Counted from the stretch's first letter, positions 52,068 to 60,980 are shown. The stretch is DNA of 64,000 nucleotides from Aerococcus urinaeequi (GCF_001543205.1 NZ_CP014162.1:1364001-1428000), one strand, 5' to 3'. Numbers and translations: made by a program. Notes: generated by a model from the sequence alone, not told the origin.

Positions 52068-52934
52068 TTACCCTCGTCTTTTCCTTTCATCCATTTCGGC
52101 TTCTAACTTCAAACGATTAGAAGTGGAGTGTCTAAATAGGTCTTTCAATTGTTCGCGATCATCTGTTTTGATAGCATCTTTAATCAAATTAAGTTGTACT
52201 TCAAAGTCTTGGATAGATTGTAAGAGGTAAGTTTTGTTATCAATAAAGAGCTCACTCCAAAGATCTTCATTGATTTTAGCAATCCTTGTTAATTCTGGAT
52301 AAGAGTCACCAGTGAATTTTCCAGTTTCGCGTTTTTCATGGTCTGAATTCATTAATGATATCGCAATGGCATGCGGTAATTGTGAAGTGAATGAAATCAT
52401 TTGATCATGGAAGCTAGCTGAAACGCGGTTGATTTTACCGAAACCAATCTCAGTGGCTAGGGATTCTATTTTGCCCAAAGTATCTTCATTATTGGCTTCA
52501 GTTGGCGTGATCAGGAAGTTAGCGCCTTGAAATACCGACCCTTGTGCGTAGGCAATCCCTCGGTTCTCACGACCTGCCATAGGGTGGGTGTAGACAACTT
52601 CAATATTGTCCGGTAATACGGTCGCCAGCTCGGCCATAAAGTTCTCTTTCGTTCCCGTTGTATCCATTAAGACGCTACCATCTTTAAAGAAGTCGCGGTT
52701 AGCTGCAATAAATTGCACAGCTGTTTTCGGGTACAAGGCCATAATGGTCAGGTCCACTTGACCTAAGATGTTTTCACCAGTTAGAAAACCTTTCTTAATC
52801 AAGCCCATTTCAACTGCGGTATCAAGCGTTTTTTGGTTACTATCAATCCCGTAGATGTCATGATAACCTGCAGTTTGTAACGCCTCCGCAAACGAACCAC
52901 CAATTACACCTAATCCTACTATCCCAATCTTCAT
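52068..52934 (-). CDS. tyrA: prephenate dehydrogenase
   Basis: A 288-residue NAD-dependent enzyme of tyrosine synthesis. IGIVGLGVIGGSFAEAL is the Rossmann site, VYTHPMAGRENRG the conserved active-site His segment, and SQLPHAIAISLM the second catalytic region. It lacks the C-terminal ACT domain found in Bacillus TyrA, as is usual in lactic acid bacteria. ATG 52934 follows AGGAG by 7 bases. It stands alone, apart from other aromatic amino acid genes. The stop codon abuts the hairpin-rich repeat-like segment. Confidence 0.92.
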   Translation of the reverse strand: MKIGIVGLGVIGGSFAEALQTAGYHDIYGIDSNQKTLDTAVEMGLIKKGFLTGENILGQVDLTIMALYPKTAVQFIAANRDFFKDGSVLMDTTGTKENFMAELATVLPDNIEVVYTHPMAGRENRGIAYAQGSVFQGANFLITPTEANNEDTLGKIESLATEIGFGKINRVSASFHDQMISFTSQLPHAIAISLMNSDHEKRETGKFTGDSYPELTRIAKINEDLWSELFIDNKTYLLQSIQDFEVQLNLIKDAIKTDDREQLKDLFRHSTSNRLKLEAEMDERKRRG

Positions 52935-53110
52935 CTCGATACTCCTAACTGTTCTCTCATATTTTATTATCCCATGATAACATGTAGACTTATACATTTG
53001 TTAGCTTTTCTCTGGAAAATATAAGGTAAACATTGCATAATTTACACATTAACGTATATAAAAAAAGAAAATACAAGTGGTTAATCTGACTTCAACTCTA
53101 TTTTAAAGAT

Positions 53111-53142
53111 AAAAAAAGCCAATGCAGTGGGATGCATTGGCA
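53111..53142 (-). terminator. terminator of the MFS gene (leftward)
   Basis: GCCAATGCA and TGCATTGGC (53118-53141) pair; leftward the stem is followed by seven T. Confidence 0.85.
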
Positions 53143-53224
53143 GTCGTAAATAAATTGAGATGAATACGTACGCGACATATCTACTCTATTTATATTATTG
53201 CATTTTTTGTCACTTCAAGTCAAA

Positions 53225-54472
53225 CTATTTTTTGATAACTTTGAAATCTTTTTTAGCAAGTAGATAAGCACCACCCCATAATGCGATTATTGCGAGTGAT
53301 ACTGCAACAAAAATATACCAAGCTAAAGTATATGAAGTTGCTTCTGCAATTGATGCAGCCATTAATGAACCAAACATCATCCCTAAGAATAAGAACTGGT
53401 TTACTAAGCCGAATACACGAGGGTAAGTTTGTGCTGGGAAAATTGCAGAGATTAATAAAGGTGCAAGTACTGTACCATTTGCATTACCTAAACCAAATAA
53501 GATTGCTAATAGGATTGCAAAGCCATAAGAGGTCGTATTAGCTGCTAAGAAATAAGCAATTGCTAACAGGATAGATGACCAAATGGTTGCTATAACAGTG
53601 CCAAGTTTATCTGCAATAACACCCATAGATAATTTACCTAAGATACCAACAGCAGAATAAATAGAGATGATTGCAGCACCTTGTTGTGCACCATGTAAAC
53701 TTTGCATGAATGGGGGGAATTGACCTAAACCACCGTTGTTAGCTAGGCCGACAAATACAGCACCTAATAGTAATAAAATGAAGAATGGCTTACGTAATGA
53801 TTCTTGCATGGTGAATGGTACGCGGGCATTTAATTCAACATCATGGTCATGATGATTATTTAAGTTATCAGCACCTAAAGCTTCTAGTCCTTTATCTTCA
53901 GGTTTCGCAACGAAAATGAATTGGCCAATACCTAAAGTAATGATTAACATAATGGCACCATATGTCATATAAGTAGCACGCCAACCAATAGCGTTAATTA
54001 AGCTCGTCACGATGGGGCTCCATATAATCCCTCCAACCCCTAAACCTGCAAGGGCAATAGATAAAGCTAAACCACGTTTTTCAACAAACCAGGTGGATAT
54101 TAAAATGGACATAGCCATAGCCGAGCTAGTTAAGAAACCAAAACCTACAACGATAGACAATAGATAAAACATCCAGACATTCGTTACTAAGCCAAATGCC
54201 ATGTAAGCTAAACCATAGATAAGTGAACCGATTAAGAATACTTTTTTGAAGTTTTTTGCGAGTAAGCCTGATACCCAAGATGACAATAGGACTGAAACAC
54301 TTAAAATTAAAGTATTAGAGATTGAGAATTGGCTACTAGAGATATTTAGAGCATCTGTGACAGAATTTTGATAAATATTTGCGATTGCAACACCTGCTGG
54401 TCCAGTAACCGCCAGGACTAAAACCGCACCGATTACTATTTTCCAACCATAAAACATCTTATTACTTTTCAT
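53225..54472 (-). CDS. MFS transporter, oxalate/formate antiporter-like (OFA) family
   Basis: A 415-residue major facilitator with twelve predicted membrane segments. The N-terminal FYGWKIVIGAVLVLAVTGP and GIIWSPIVTSLINAIGWRAT fit the OFA/monocarboxylate branch. A His-rich cytoplasmic loop (NNHHDHDVE) separates the halves. The substrate is unknown, probably a carboxylate. A terminator-like hairpin lies in its leader (54516-54575), so expression may be attenuated. Confidence 0.82.
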   Translation of the reverse strand: MKSNKMFYGWKIVIGAVLVLAVTGPAGVAIANIYQNSVTDALNISSSQFSISNTLILSVSVLLSSWVSGLLAKNFKKVFLIGSLIYGLAYMAFGLVTNVWMFYLLSIVVGFGFLTSSAMAMSILISTWFVEKRGLALSIALAGLGVGGIIWSPIVTSLINAIGWRATYMTYGAIMLIITLGIGQFIFVAKPEDKGLEALGADNLNNHHDHDVELNARVPFTMQESLRKPFFILLLLGAVFVGLANNGGLGQFPPFMQSLHGAQQGAAIISIYSAVGILGKLSMGVIADKLGTVIATIWSSILLAIAYFLAANTTSYGFAILLAILFGLGNANGTVLAPLLISAIFPAQTYPRVFGLVNQFLFLGMMFGSLMAASIAEATSYTLAWYIFVAVSLAIIALWGGAYLLAKKDFKVIKK

Positions 54473-54515
54473 TCATTTCCTCCTATATTTATAAAGTTGA
54501 TTTAGACAGAAATTA

Positions 54516-54575
54516 AAGCAAGAAAAAACCAGTGCACAAAAATTGTTATTTTTGCACATTGGACTTCTCTTGCTT
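54516..54575 (-). promoter_or_regulatory. terminator-like hairpin in the MFS gene leader (possible attenuator)
   Basis: Leftward, CCAATGTGC...GCACTGG (54562-54529) forms a long stem around an AT-rich centre and is followed by TTTTTTC. An outer arm pairs AAGCAAGA with TCTTGCTT. It lies between the promoter at 54601-54630 and the ATG at 54472 with no other gene upstream, so it would stop leader transcripts unless overcome. Confidence 0.6.
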
Positions 54576-54600
54576 GTGAAATATTTTCTAATATAATTTA

Positions 54601-54630
54601 ATTATACACCGTTATATAGTATCTTTTCAA
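54601..54630 (-). promoter_or_regulatory. promoter of the MFS gene
   Basis: Leftward, TTGAAA (54630-54625) and TATAAT (54606-54601) are 18 bases apart. Confidence 0.7.
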
Positions 54631-54845
54631 CTTTTTTCTACTAACGAAAAATCCTTTTTAGCATTTATAAAAATTGCATTTATTGTCTATTTTGTAATCG
54701 ATATATTTTAAATCGAGTCATTTTTAATGAAATTTATCATATTATTAATATTTTTCTATTTTGCCATTATGATACAATAGACCTAAATAATAGAAATCCT
54801 AGAAGCAAACTACTTAATAAACTGTAGGATAAAAGGAGAGTTTAG

Positions 54846-55862
54846 ATGGCTATTCTAGTTACTGGTGGTACTGGTTATATCGGTTCCCACACAACAATTG
54901 AATTAATCCAAGCTGGATATGATGTCGTAATTGTGGATGATTACTCAAATAGTAAACCAGTTGTTTTGGAGCGAATTGAAGAAATTTCTGGTGTGCGTCC
55001 ACGTTTTTATGAGGCAAATGTTCTAGATAAGGAAGCTTTAACACATATTTTTGAAGTCGAAGATATTGAAGCGGTTATTCATTTTGCAGCCTTTAAAGCA
55101 GTAGGTGAGTCTGTTGCTAAACCGATTAAATATTATGATAATAACCTAGGTGGATTGGTATCAGTTCTAGAAGTTATGCAAGAATTTAATGTGCATAAAA
55201 TTGTGTTCTCTTCGTCTGCTACTGTTTACGGTATGGATAACGAGTCACCATTAACTGAAGACCTACCAACAAGTGCAACTAACCCATATGGTTATACTAA
55301 GGTCATGAATGAGCAAATTTTACGAGATTTAGCTGTGGCCGATGATCAGTGGTCAATCATGATTTTACGTTACTTCAATCCAATTGGTGCGCATGCATCA
55401 GGTTTAATCGGAGAAGATCCAACAGATATTCCCAATAACTTGATGCCTTACATTACTCAAGTAGCTATTGGTAAACGCGACCACCTATCAGTATTCGGTA
55501 GTGACTATCCTACGCATGATGGTACTGGTGTACGTGACTATATTCACGTAGTTGATCTAGCAAAAGGACATGTTGCTGCAATTAAACATGCCCTAGCACA
55601 TGAAGGTGTTGAAACAGTTAACTTAGGTACCGGTATTGGTTATTCGGTCTTAGACTTAGTTAACACATTTGTGGAACAAAATGGGGTCGAAGTGCCATAT
55701 GAATTAGTGGACCGCCGACCAGGTGATGTTGCTGCGAATTACGCAGATGCATCTTATGCTAAAGCATTATTAGGCTGGACAGCAGAACATGATCTAGCAG
55801 ATATGTGCCGTGATTCATGGAAATGGCAATCAAATAATCCAAACGGTTATGAACAGGACTAA
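54846..55862 (+). CDS. galE: UDP-glucose 4-epimerase
   Basis: A 338-residue SDR enzyme interconverting UDP-glucose and UDP-galactose. NAD site VTGGTGYIGSHTTIELI, catalytic SSSATVYG and YGYTKVMNEQ (Tyr-x3-Lys), and DGTGVRDYIHVVDLAKGH are present. No other Leloir genes adjoin, so a role in cell-surface polysaccharide precursor supply is equally likely. AAAGGAGAG precedes the ATG. Confidence 0.95.
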   Translation: MAILVTGGTGYIGSHTTIELIQAGYDVVIVDDYSNSKPVVLERIEEISGVRPRFYEANVLDKEALTHIFEVEDIEAVIHFAAFKAVGESVAKPIKYYDNNLGGLVSVLEVMQEFNVHKIVFSSSATVYGMDNESPLTEDLPTSATNPYGYTKVMNEQILRDLAVADDQWSIMILRYFNPIGAHASGLIGEDPTDIPNNLMPYITQVAIGKRDHLSVFGSDYPTHDGTGVRDYIHVVDLAKGHVAAIKHALAHEGVETVNLGTGIGYSVLDLVNTFVEQNGVEVPYELVDRRPGDVAANYADASYAKALLGWTAEHDLADMCRDSWKWQSNNPNGYEQD

Positions 55863-55877
55863 TTAGATAAATTTAAA

Positions 55878-55912
55878 GGGAGCTTGCGAAGAAATTCGTA
55901 GGCTTCTTTTTT
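55878..55912 (+). terminator. terminator of galE
   Basis: AGCTTGCGAA (55881-55890) pairs with TTCGTAGGCT (55895-55904) with two wobbles, followed by a T run. Confidence 0.7.
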
Positions 55913-56024
55913 AGCTATGCGAAGAGGAGGTAATAGTTATATTCTGTTAATTGGAATTATTGATTTTTTGTAACACAACTGCAATCTATGGGTAATCTAT
56001 AAGTTAAATTGTATGGGTATTTTA

Positions 56025-56176
56025 TGCTATAATATGAAGCAAATGCTTTAGGATTATGGCGTTTATTTTTGAATGTGCGCATTATAGTTGGGATTAACTT
56101 ATTTTAAGCGTATACGATATGTGGTAAAAGGTGTGTAGAATTTTTACAGCACATTTGACCACATAATTTCTTTTTA
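56025..56176 (+). promoter_or_regulatory. extended -10 promoter and hairpin leader of the LysM gene
   Basis: TGCTATAAT (56025-56033) is an extended -10 box. The ~160-base leader contains TATGTGGT (56118-56125) pairing with ACCACATA (56158-56165), continued inside by GTGTG with CACAT, and followed by TTTCTTTTT just before the ribosome site. It may be an attenuator or a stabilising 5' hairpin. I recognise no riboswitch class. Confidence 0.5.
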
Positions 56177-56194
56177 CAAGGTGGGGAAAATACT

Positions 56195-56854
56195 ATGCCA
56201 GCATGGCTAGGTGAATTTATAGAAAAGTGGCAGGCACAATCTCGATCAACTCAATTTACGGTTGTGGGCATTGTGATAGCCGCTATAGTGTTGATGATTA
56301 TTCCGTGGAGAGCATCTGCTGAAGAAGGAAATCCTTTAGGTGTACAAGTGGATTCACAACCATTAAGTGGTTCTGATTATTATTCAGCAGAACCGTTAAC
56401 AACTAATGGGAATGGTTCTGGTATATCTCTGGGCGATTCAAGTATCACTTCAAGTGAAGACACTTCAGTTGCAACATCAGTGGAATTAACCAAAGATGCG
56501 GATTACAGTACAGATTTAGCAAGTTTAACAGCGGAATATGAAGCGAATTCAGCATCATTAGCGCAATCAAGATCAAATGATCCTTCTTATACAGCACCAA
56601 GTGTATCATCTAGTTCTTCATCATCTTCGTCATCGACTTCTTCAAGTGCTAGCTCATCGTCATCATCTTCATCATCAGATGACAGCTCTAGTGAAAGTAG
56701 TCAGACAGATACAGCTGGCACGTACACAGTTCAATCAGGTGATAATGCGTACCGAATTGCAACCAATAACGGTTTAACCTTGGATGAATTTCTATCATTG
56801 AACGGTAAAACAGAAGCTTCAGTGACCCCTGGTGAAGTAGTTCGTATACAATAA
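56195..56854 (+). CDS. membrane-anchored LysM-domain protein
   Basis: A 219-residue surface protein: short cytoplasmic N-terminus, membrane segment about residues 22-40 (VVGIVIAAIVLMII), a low-complexity Ser-rich linker (about 135-170), and a C-terminal LysM domain (TYTVQSGDNAYRIATNNGL, LSLNGKTEASVTPGEVVRI) that binds peptidoglycan. No catalytic domain is present, so it may be a cell-wall anchor or division-related scaffold. AAGGTGGGG precedes the ATG. Confidence 0.85.
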   Translation: MPAWLGEFIEKWQAQSRSTQFTVVGIVIAAIVLMIIPWRASAEEGNPLGVQVDSQPLSGSDYYSAEPLTTNGNGSGISLGDSSITSSEDTSVATSVELTKDADYSTDLASLTAEYEANSASLAQSRSNDPSYTAPSVSSSSSSSSSSTSSSASSSSSSSSSDDSSSESSQTDTAGTYTVQSGDNAYRIATNNGLTLDEFLSLNGKTEASVTPGEVVRIQ

Positions 56855-57036
56855 GTGAATTTTATGTGAGTTTGTTCGTAAGAAACGGAGTATTCGGTCG
56901 AATTTACTAGCAATTATAGTGAAAAAGTTGTATTCTTATGTAGGTAATTTTTTCGTATAGGTCAGATTTATAAGTAATTTATAACTCATATCAAATAATT
57001 TGTAGTATAATATATAGTAAGTAAGGAGGGCTGAAC

Positions 57037-57291
57037 ATGGAAGAATTAAAAATTGCGAATGCACAGCCACGCGAAGCGGCTCGTCAAAAAGCAACACAAA
57101 ACGCAGCAGAGATCCTTTTAGAAATTCGTAGCAAACGCGGTATTTCTCAAGCGCGTCTAGCTGAAATCTCTGGACGTAAACAAAGCTACATTTCACGTGT
57201 AGAATCAAGACAACAAAACATTTCATTAGCAACGTTACAAGAAATCGTTGACGCTGTTGGCGGAAACCTAGTTGTTAAAGTTGAATTATAA
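57037..57291 (+). CDS. XRE-family helix-turn-helix protein
   Basis: An 84-residue protein with an HTH_3 domain at about 28-80: LEIRSKRGISQARLAEISG, RKQSYISRVESRQQNISLAT and LQEIVDAVGGNLVV. The shape resembles antitoxins of the HigA/RelB-associated kind, but no toxin gene adjoins it on either side. AAGGAGGG lies 7 bases upstream of the ATG. Confidence 0.85.
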   Translation: MEELKIANAQPREAARQKATQNAAEILLEIRSKRGISQARLAEISGRKQSYISRVESRQQNISLATLQEIVDAVGGNLVVKVEL

Positions 57292-57322
57292 TCTTGTCTG
57301 ATTAATAGAATAACTTAGAAAA

Positions 57323-57375
57323 GTCGTATTCGTTTGTGGCCCTGAAGTTCCACGAACGAATGCGGCTGTTTTTAT
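57323..57375 (+). terminator. terminator of the XRE gene
   Basis: GTCGTATTCGTTTGTGG (57323-57339) pairs with CCACGAACGAATGCGGC (57350-57366) with wobbles, followed by TGTTTTTAT. Confidence 0.8.
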
Positions 57376-57647
57376 ATCCAAAATTTATATTTTTGAATGT
57401 GTGATTAGCTTAGATCGCTCAATCACATAGATTTTTTTGTATCTTCAATTTCAAGTAATTAATATTTAGCCAATTTGGTTTATATAAGTAAAGCTTTTAT
57501 GCTGGTCATCAGTTTACTTGAGAATAATAGTATTGATAACTTTGTGTTCAAAAATCACCTGTGGTTAACAATTAAGAACAACTCGATTAGTAGGATGCAA
57601 ACTTGGATAACTAGTAAATGTTAGCAATTTATTAGCACGATTTTGTT

Positions 57648-57770
57648 ATAGCCATAGGCGGGAGCTTTCCTAGCATGACTGAGCAGTGAAAAAGAGAGGC
57701 TGACCCATAAGCTGGCGGTGCGACAAAAGTTGTTCAGAGATGAACGTTGGGGTAAGAGCTGAACAAAAAT
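57648..57770 (+). repeat. composite of truncated family A and family B repeats
   Basis: GGAGCTTTCCTAGCATGACT and GAGCAGTGAAAAAGAGAGG (57669-57705) match the start of family A; GGTGCGACAAAAGTTGTTCA (from about 57716) matches the start of family B. Both are cut short. The sequence on the left, 57376-57647, is AT-rich and shows nothing I can name. Confidence 0.55.
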
Positions 57771-57810
57771 AGAATATCAAAGAAATTATTCAATAAAAAT
57801 TAGCGTATAA

Positions 57811-57843
57811 AAAAGAGACTTGGACAAATTGCCCAAGCCTCGT
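57811..57843 (-). terminator. terminator of the DUF2922 gene (leftward)
   Basis: GAG-CTTGG pairs with CCAAG-CTC around an 8-base loop; leftward it is followed by six T. Confidence 0.7.
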
Positions 57844-57858
57844 ATTATTGCGGTGTGA

Positions 57859-58107
57859 TTATGCTTCTACTGGTTCTGTTGTGTAAATATCTTGAACTTG
57901 ACGGTTAACATAGCGTCCTGAAACAGCTGAGTGGAAGATTTTGTAACCTTCTTCGTTCAAAAAAGCGTCTGAAGCGATAAAAGCACTTAAGGTTGCTTCT
58001 ACAGTTGCAGCATCTAAGTTTGCTTTAGGATTTTTAATAGTAACAGTACGTGTTTTGTTGTTAGCAGTTTTAAACTTTAATTCGAATACATTCGTTTCTT
58101 CAATCAT
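57859..58107 (-). CDS. DUF2922 family protein
   Basis: An 82-residue soluble protein: FELKFKTANNKTRTVTIKNP, LDAATVEATLSAFI and a tail with a DIYTTEPVEA end, as in the DUF2922 family. Its gene follows a DUF1659 gene by 49 bases, a pairing seen in many Firmicutes whose function is not known. AAAGGAGG lies upstream of the ATG. Confidence 0.8.
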   Translation of the reverse strand: MIEETNVFELKFKTANNKTRTVTIKNPKANLDAATVEATLSAFIASDAFLNEEGYKIFHSAVSGRYVNRQVQDIYTTEPVEA

Positions 58108-58156
58108 AAGAATCCTCCTTTAGGACAATAGGGACATGTAAATGGCTTATTAGTGA

Positions 58157-58354
58157 CTAGGCAACAGTGTAGCGTTCAACTGCTTCGGCACCTGTAAAGG
58201 CGTCTTCGATTAAGTCAGAAAGTGCAAGTGCTAAAGCATTTACTTTATCTGTATCTGGGTTTTCAATTAAACCATTTAAAGTAATGCGTGTTTCTTTATC
58301 CGTTTCCACGTTCAAGTAAGTTAATTCTAATTTGGCAGATTCAAAGTTTTTCAT
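58157..58354 (-). CDS. DUF1659 family protein
   Basis: A 65-residue protein: LELTYLNVETDKETRITLNG, then NALALALSDLIED and a short VERYTVA tail, as in the DUF1659 family. ATG 58354 is chosen because GGAGGG lies 7 bases upstream; a longer frame to 58405 lacks a site. Partner of the DUF2922 gene downstream. Confidence 0.78.
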   Translation of the reverse strand: MKNFESAKLELTYLNVETDKETRITLNGLIENPDTDKVNALALALSDLIEDAFTGAEAVERYTVA

Positions 58355-58518
58355 AGGTATTCCCTCCAAGTTTTGTTTTGTAAGCCCTCCGGATGACTTA
58401 CACAAATAAGAACGACCTCAAGGAGAAAAGTGACAAGGGAATAGCGGAAATTGTTGCCAAAACTTTTACTGTGCTAAAATATATAGATATACAAGGATTT
58501 TTGAGGAGGGAAGCGTGC

Positions 58519-59676
58519 ATGACTGGAAAAAAACGAGGCCCCATGAAGCTGTCTGACATTGGTAATACAAAGCAATCGTCAAAAGCAGCGGTCGATAAAA
58601 AAAGTAAGCAAGACTCTTATACAAGGGAAAAACATTCAGATAATGGCCTTAGTGAAGGGGGACAATCCCCTAGTTACCAGAAAAAAGCAAGGGTTAAACA
58701 AACGCCCCGTCATCAAACATCAGCGAATATTGAAGATTCTGCTTCAACTGCCGATAACTTAGCCTCTGATTTACTAGCCAAAGCTGAAGGGTTGCGAGCT
58801 CAAAAAGCGAACCCCCTTTTTCAAGAGGGGGAATTACCGGCAGAAACTTCGGAAGATGAGGTAGTTGCTGGGGAAATTACTTTGATTGAGGTTCAGAAAA
58901 AGAATAAGAAGCGATTCAATGTCTATATTAAGGGTCAATTCGCTTTTGGGGTCAGTGAGAATACTTTGGTCAAGTTTGCCTTGCATAAGGGACAGGTGTT
59001 GGATAAGGATTTTATTGCGGATATCCAGCAAATTGATAAGGAAGATTATGCCTACCAGCTTGCGGTCCGGTTTTTGAGCCACCAGTTACGGTCTGAAAAG
59101 GAAGTTCGGGCTAAGTTAACTGAGGAGGAAATTGAGCCTGAGGTGATGGAGAAGGCGGTTGCTAAATTGAAAGAGGTCAAGCTGATCGATGACACTATGT
59201 TCGGTCAGGCCTATACGCGTACGGCTATGAATATCAATAAAAAAGGACCGAATGTGATTGCTCGGGAGTTGAAAAATAAGGGGCTTGGGGAAGATGAAAT
59301 TGAACAGTCCATGAATGAATATGACCGGGATACTGAGGTTGAAAATGCTTATGCGATTGCGGAAAAATACTTTCACAAGCAGTTGCGAAAAGCGTCGCAC
59401 CGAAATGCTAGTCAAAAGACCAAACAATACTTGGTGCAAAAGGGTTTTGACAGTGATTTGATTCAAGACTTGATGCAGCAACTGGCTGATCATTACCATG
59501 ATGAGGACCAGGAATTGGCTGTCTTACAGAAAGACTTGGAAAAATATATGCGCCGGTATAAGAAACTTTCGGGCCGAGAATTGACCTTTAAAGTGAAAGG
59601 GATGCTCTACAATAAGGGGTATCCGTCAGAATTAATTAATCAAGCGCTTGAGATTTACGAGGAAGAAAATGAGTAA
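58519..59676 (+). CDS. recX: RecX-family regulator with a long N-terminal extension
   Basis: A 385-residue protein. The C-terminal ~265 residues are a standard Firmicute RecX: three-helix repeats such as YQLAVRFLSHQLRSEKEVRA, KGPNVIARELKNKGLGEDEI and FKVKGMLYNKGYPSELINQA. RecX binds and restrains RecA filaments. The first ~120 residues are low-complexity, rich in Lys, Ser and Gln, and not part of the family. ATG 58519, 8 bases after GAGGAGGG, is the start; the frame is open further upstream but lacks a site. Confidence 0.88.
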   Translation: MTGKKRGPMKLSDIGNTKQSSKAAVDKKSKQDSYTREKHSDNGLSEGGQSPSYQKKARVKQTPRHQTSANIEDSASTADNLASDLLAKAEGLRAQKANPLFQEGELPAETSEDEVVAGEITLIEVQKKNKKRFNVYIKGQFAFGVSENTLVKFALHKGQVLDKDFIADIQQIDKEDYAYQLAVRFLSHQLRSEKEVRAKLTEEEIEPEVMEKAVAKLKEVKLIDDTMFGQAYTRTAMNINKKGPNVIARELKNKGLGEDEIEQSMNEYDRDTEVENAYAIAEKYFHKQLRKASHRNASQKTKQYLVQKGFDSDLIQDLMQQLADHYHDEDQELAVLQKDLEKYMRRYKKLSGRELTFKVKGMLYNKGYPSELINQALEIYEEENE

Positions 59677-59736
59677 ATGCTATAATAGGTAAATACGAGA
59701 AATATATATAACAAAAATAGAGGAGCAAGCATAGTA

Positions 59737-60975
59737 GTGACTGAAGTAAATCAAGATATCGACCTGTCTTTATATATGAATGAGTCGGCTATCCAAGACT
59801 TGGGGCCGGTAATTGAAGGTGTTCAAGTTTGGGGACCAGTTACCAACCAGGACTTTAGAAAGACTTTTCTAGACTGGTATGACAAGGAAAGTCGCCGTCT
59901 ACCTTGGCGTGAATCTAAGGACCCATACCGGATTTGGGTGTCAGAAATTATGTTGCAACAAACTCGGGTAGATACCGTGATTGGCTATTACGCCCGCTTT
60001 CTGTCTGCTTTTCCGACCATCAAAGCTTTAGCGGAAGCAGAAGAGGACCAATTGTTGAAAGTTTGGGAAGGCTTGGGTTACTACTCAAGAGTCCGCAATA
60101 TGCAGGCAGCGGCCCAACAAATCATGGCGGACCACGACGGGATTTTTCCAGATAATTTAGCTGACATCAAAAAGTTGAAGGGGATTGGGCCTTATACAGC
60201 AGGTGCCATCGGGTCTATCGCCTTTGGTATCCCCGTGCCAGCTATCGACGGCAACGCCATGCGGGTCATTTCTCGCTTGTTTATGATCAATGCAGACATT
60301 CAAAAGCCAGCCAACCGGAAGATTTTTGAAGCGGTAGGCCAATATTTAGTGGATCCCGACCGTCCAGGAGACTTCAACCAGGCCATCATGGATCTCGGTT
60401 CATCATTTGAAACGCCGAAGAAAGCCATGCCCGAATTGTCGCCTTTGCGCGATTTCACAATGGCAACCCTGACCGCGACCACCGACAACTACCCGGTTAA
60501 AAGTAAGAAAGCCAAGGCCAAACCCGTGTATTATCAGGCCCTTATCTTACAAAATGCTAAAGGACAAGTATTGATTGAGAAAAGGACGCAACACAAATTG
60601 TTGAATAACTTGTGGACAGTGCCTTTAATCAACTTGGGTACAAGTGCCAATCAAGATCTGCCTGCAAATGAGAAAACAGCCTTTTTACTAGCTGAAACTC
60701 AGGAAGCTTATGGCATTTCGCCAATATTCATGCGTAAAGAAATCGGCCAAGTCAAACATGTCTTCACCCATTTGATTTGGCATATCCTATTAACCTACGG
60801 GCAATTAAAGCCTGTGGACGAAAAGAAAATCAACGATATGATGACCTCTGGCGAGGCGGATTATGCCTGGGTAGCGCCCCATCAATTTGAAGATTATGCC
60901 TTTCCAACTGTGCAAATGAAAGTCTGGCAAGCTTATGAAGATTATCAAAAAGACAATCACCACAATATTAAATAA
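59737..60975 (+). CDS. mutY: A/G-specific adenine glycosylase lacking the iron-sulfur cluster
   Basis: A 412-residue MutY that removes adenine opposite 8-oxoguanine. The catalytic Glu lies in YRIWVSEIMLQQTRVDTVIG, the helix-hairpin-helix in LKGIGPYTAGAIGSIAFG, and the catalytic Asp in VPAIDGNAMRVISRL. The segment normally holding four Cys of the 4Fe-4S cluster reads MDLGSSFETPKKAMPELS followed by PLRDF and contains no Cys. The C-terminal NUDIX-like domain (QALILQNAKGQVLIEKR, KHVFTHLIWHI) is present. The start codon is GTG. Confidence 0.92.
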   Translation: MTEVNQDIDLSLYMNESAIQDLGPVIEGVQVWGPVTNQDFRKTFLDWYDKESRRLPWRESKDPYRIWVSEIMLQQTRVDTVIGYYARFLSAFPTIKALAEAEEDQLLKVWEGLGYYSRVRNMQAAAQQIMADHDGIFPDNLADIKKLKGIGPYTAGAIGSIAFGIPVPAIDGNAMRVISRLFMINADIQKPANRKIFEAVGQYLVDPDRPGDFNQAIMDLGSSFETPKKAMPELSPLRDFTMATLTATTDNYPVKSKKAKAKPVYYQALILQNAKGQVLIEKRTQHKLLNNLWTVPLINLGTSANQDLPANEKTAFLLAETQEAYGISPIFMRKEIGQVKHVFTHLIWHILLTYGQLKPVDEKKINDMMTSGEADYAWVAPHQFEDYAFPTVQMKVWQAYEDYQKDNHHNIK

Positions 60976-60980
60976 TCAAA

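Noticed and set aside
57037-57291. toxin-antitoxin module
   Set aside because: Only the HTH protein is present; flanks hold a LysM gene and non-coding repeats, no toxin-like frame.
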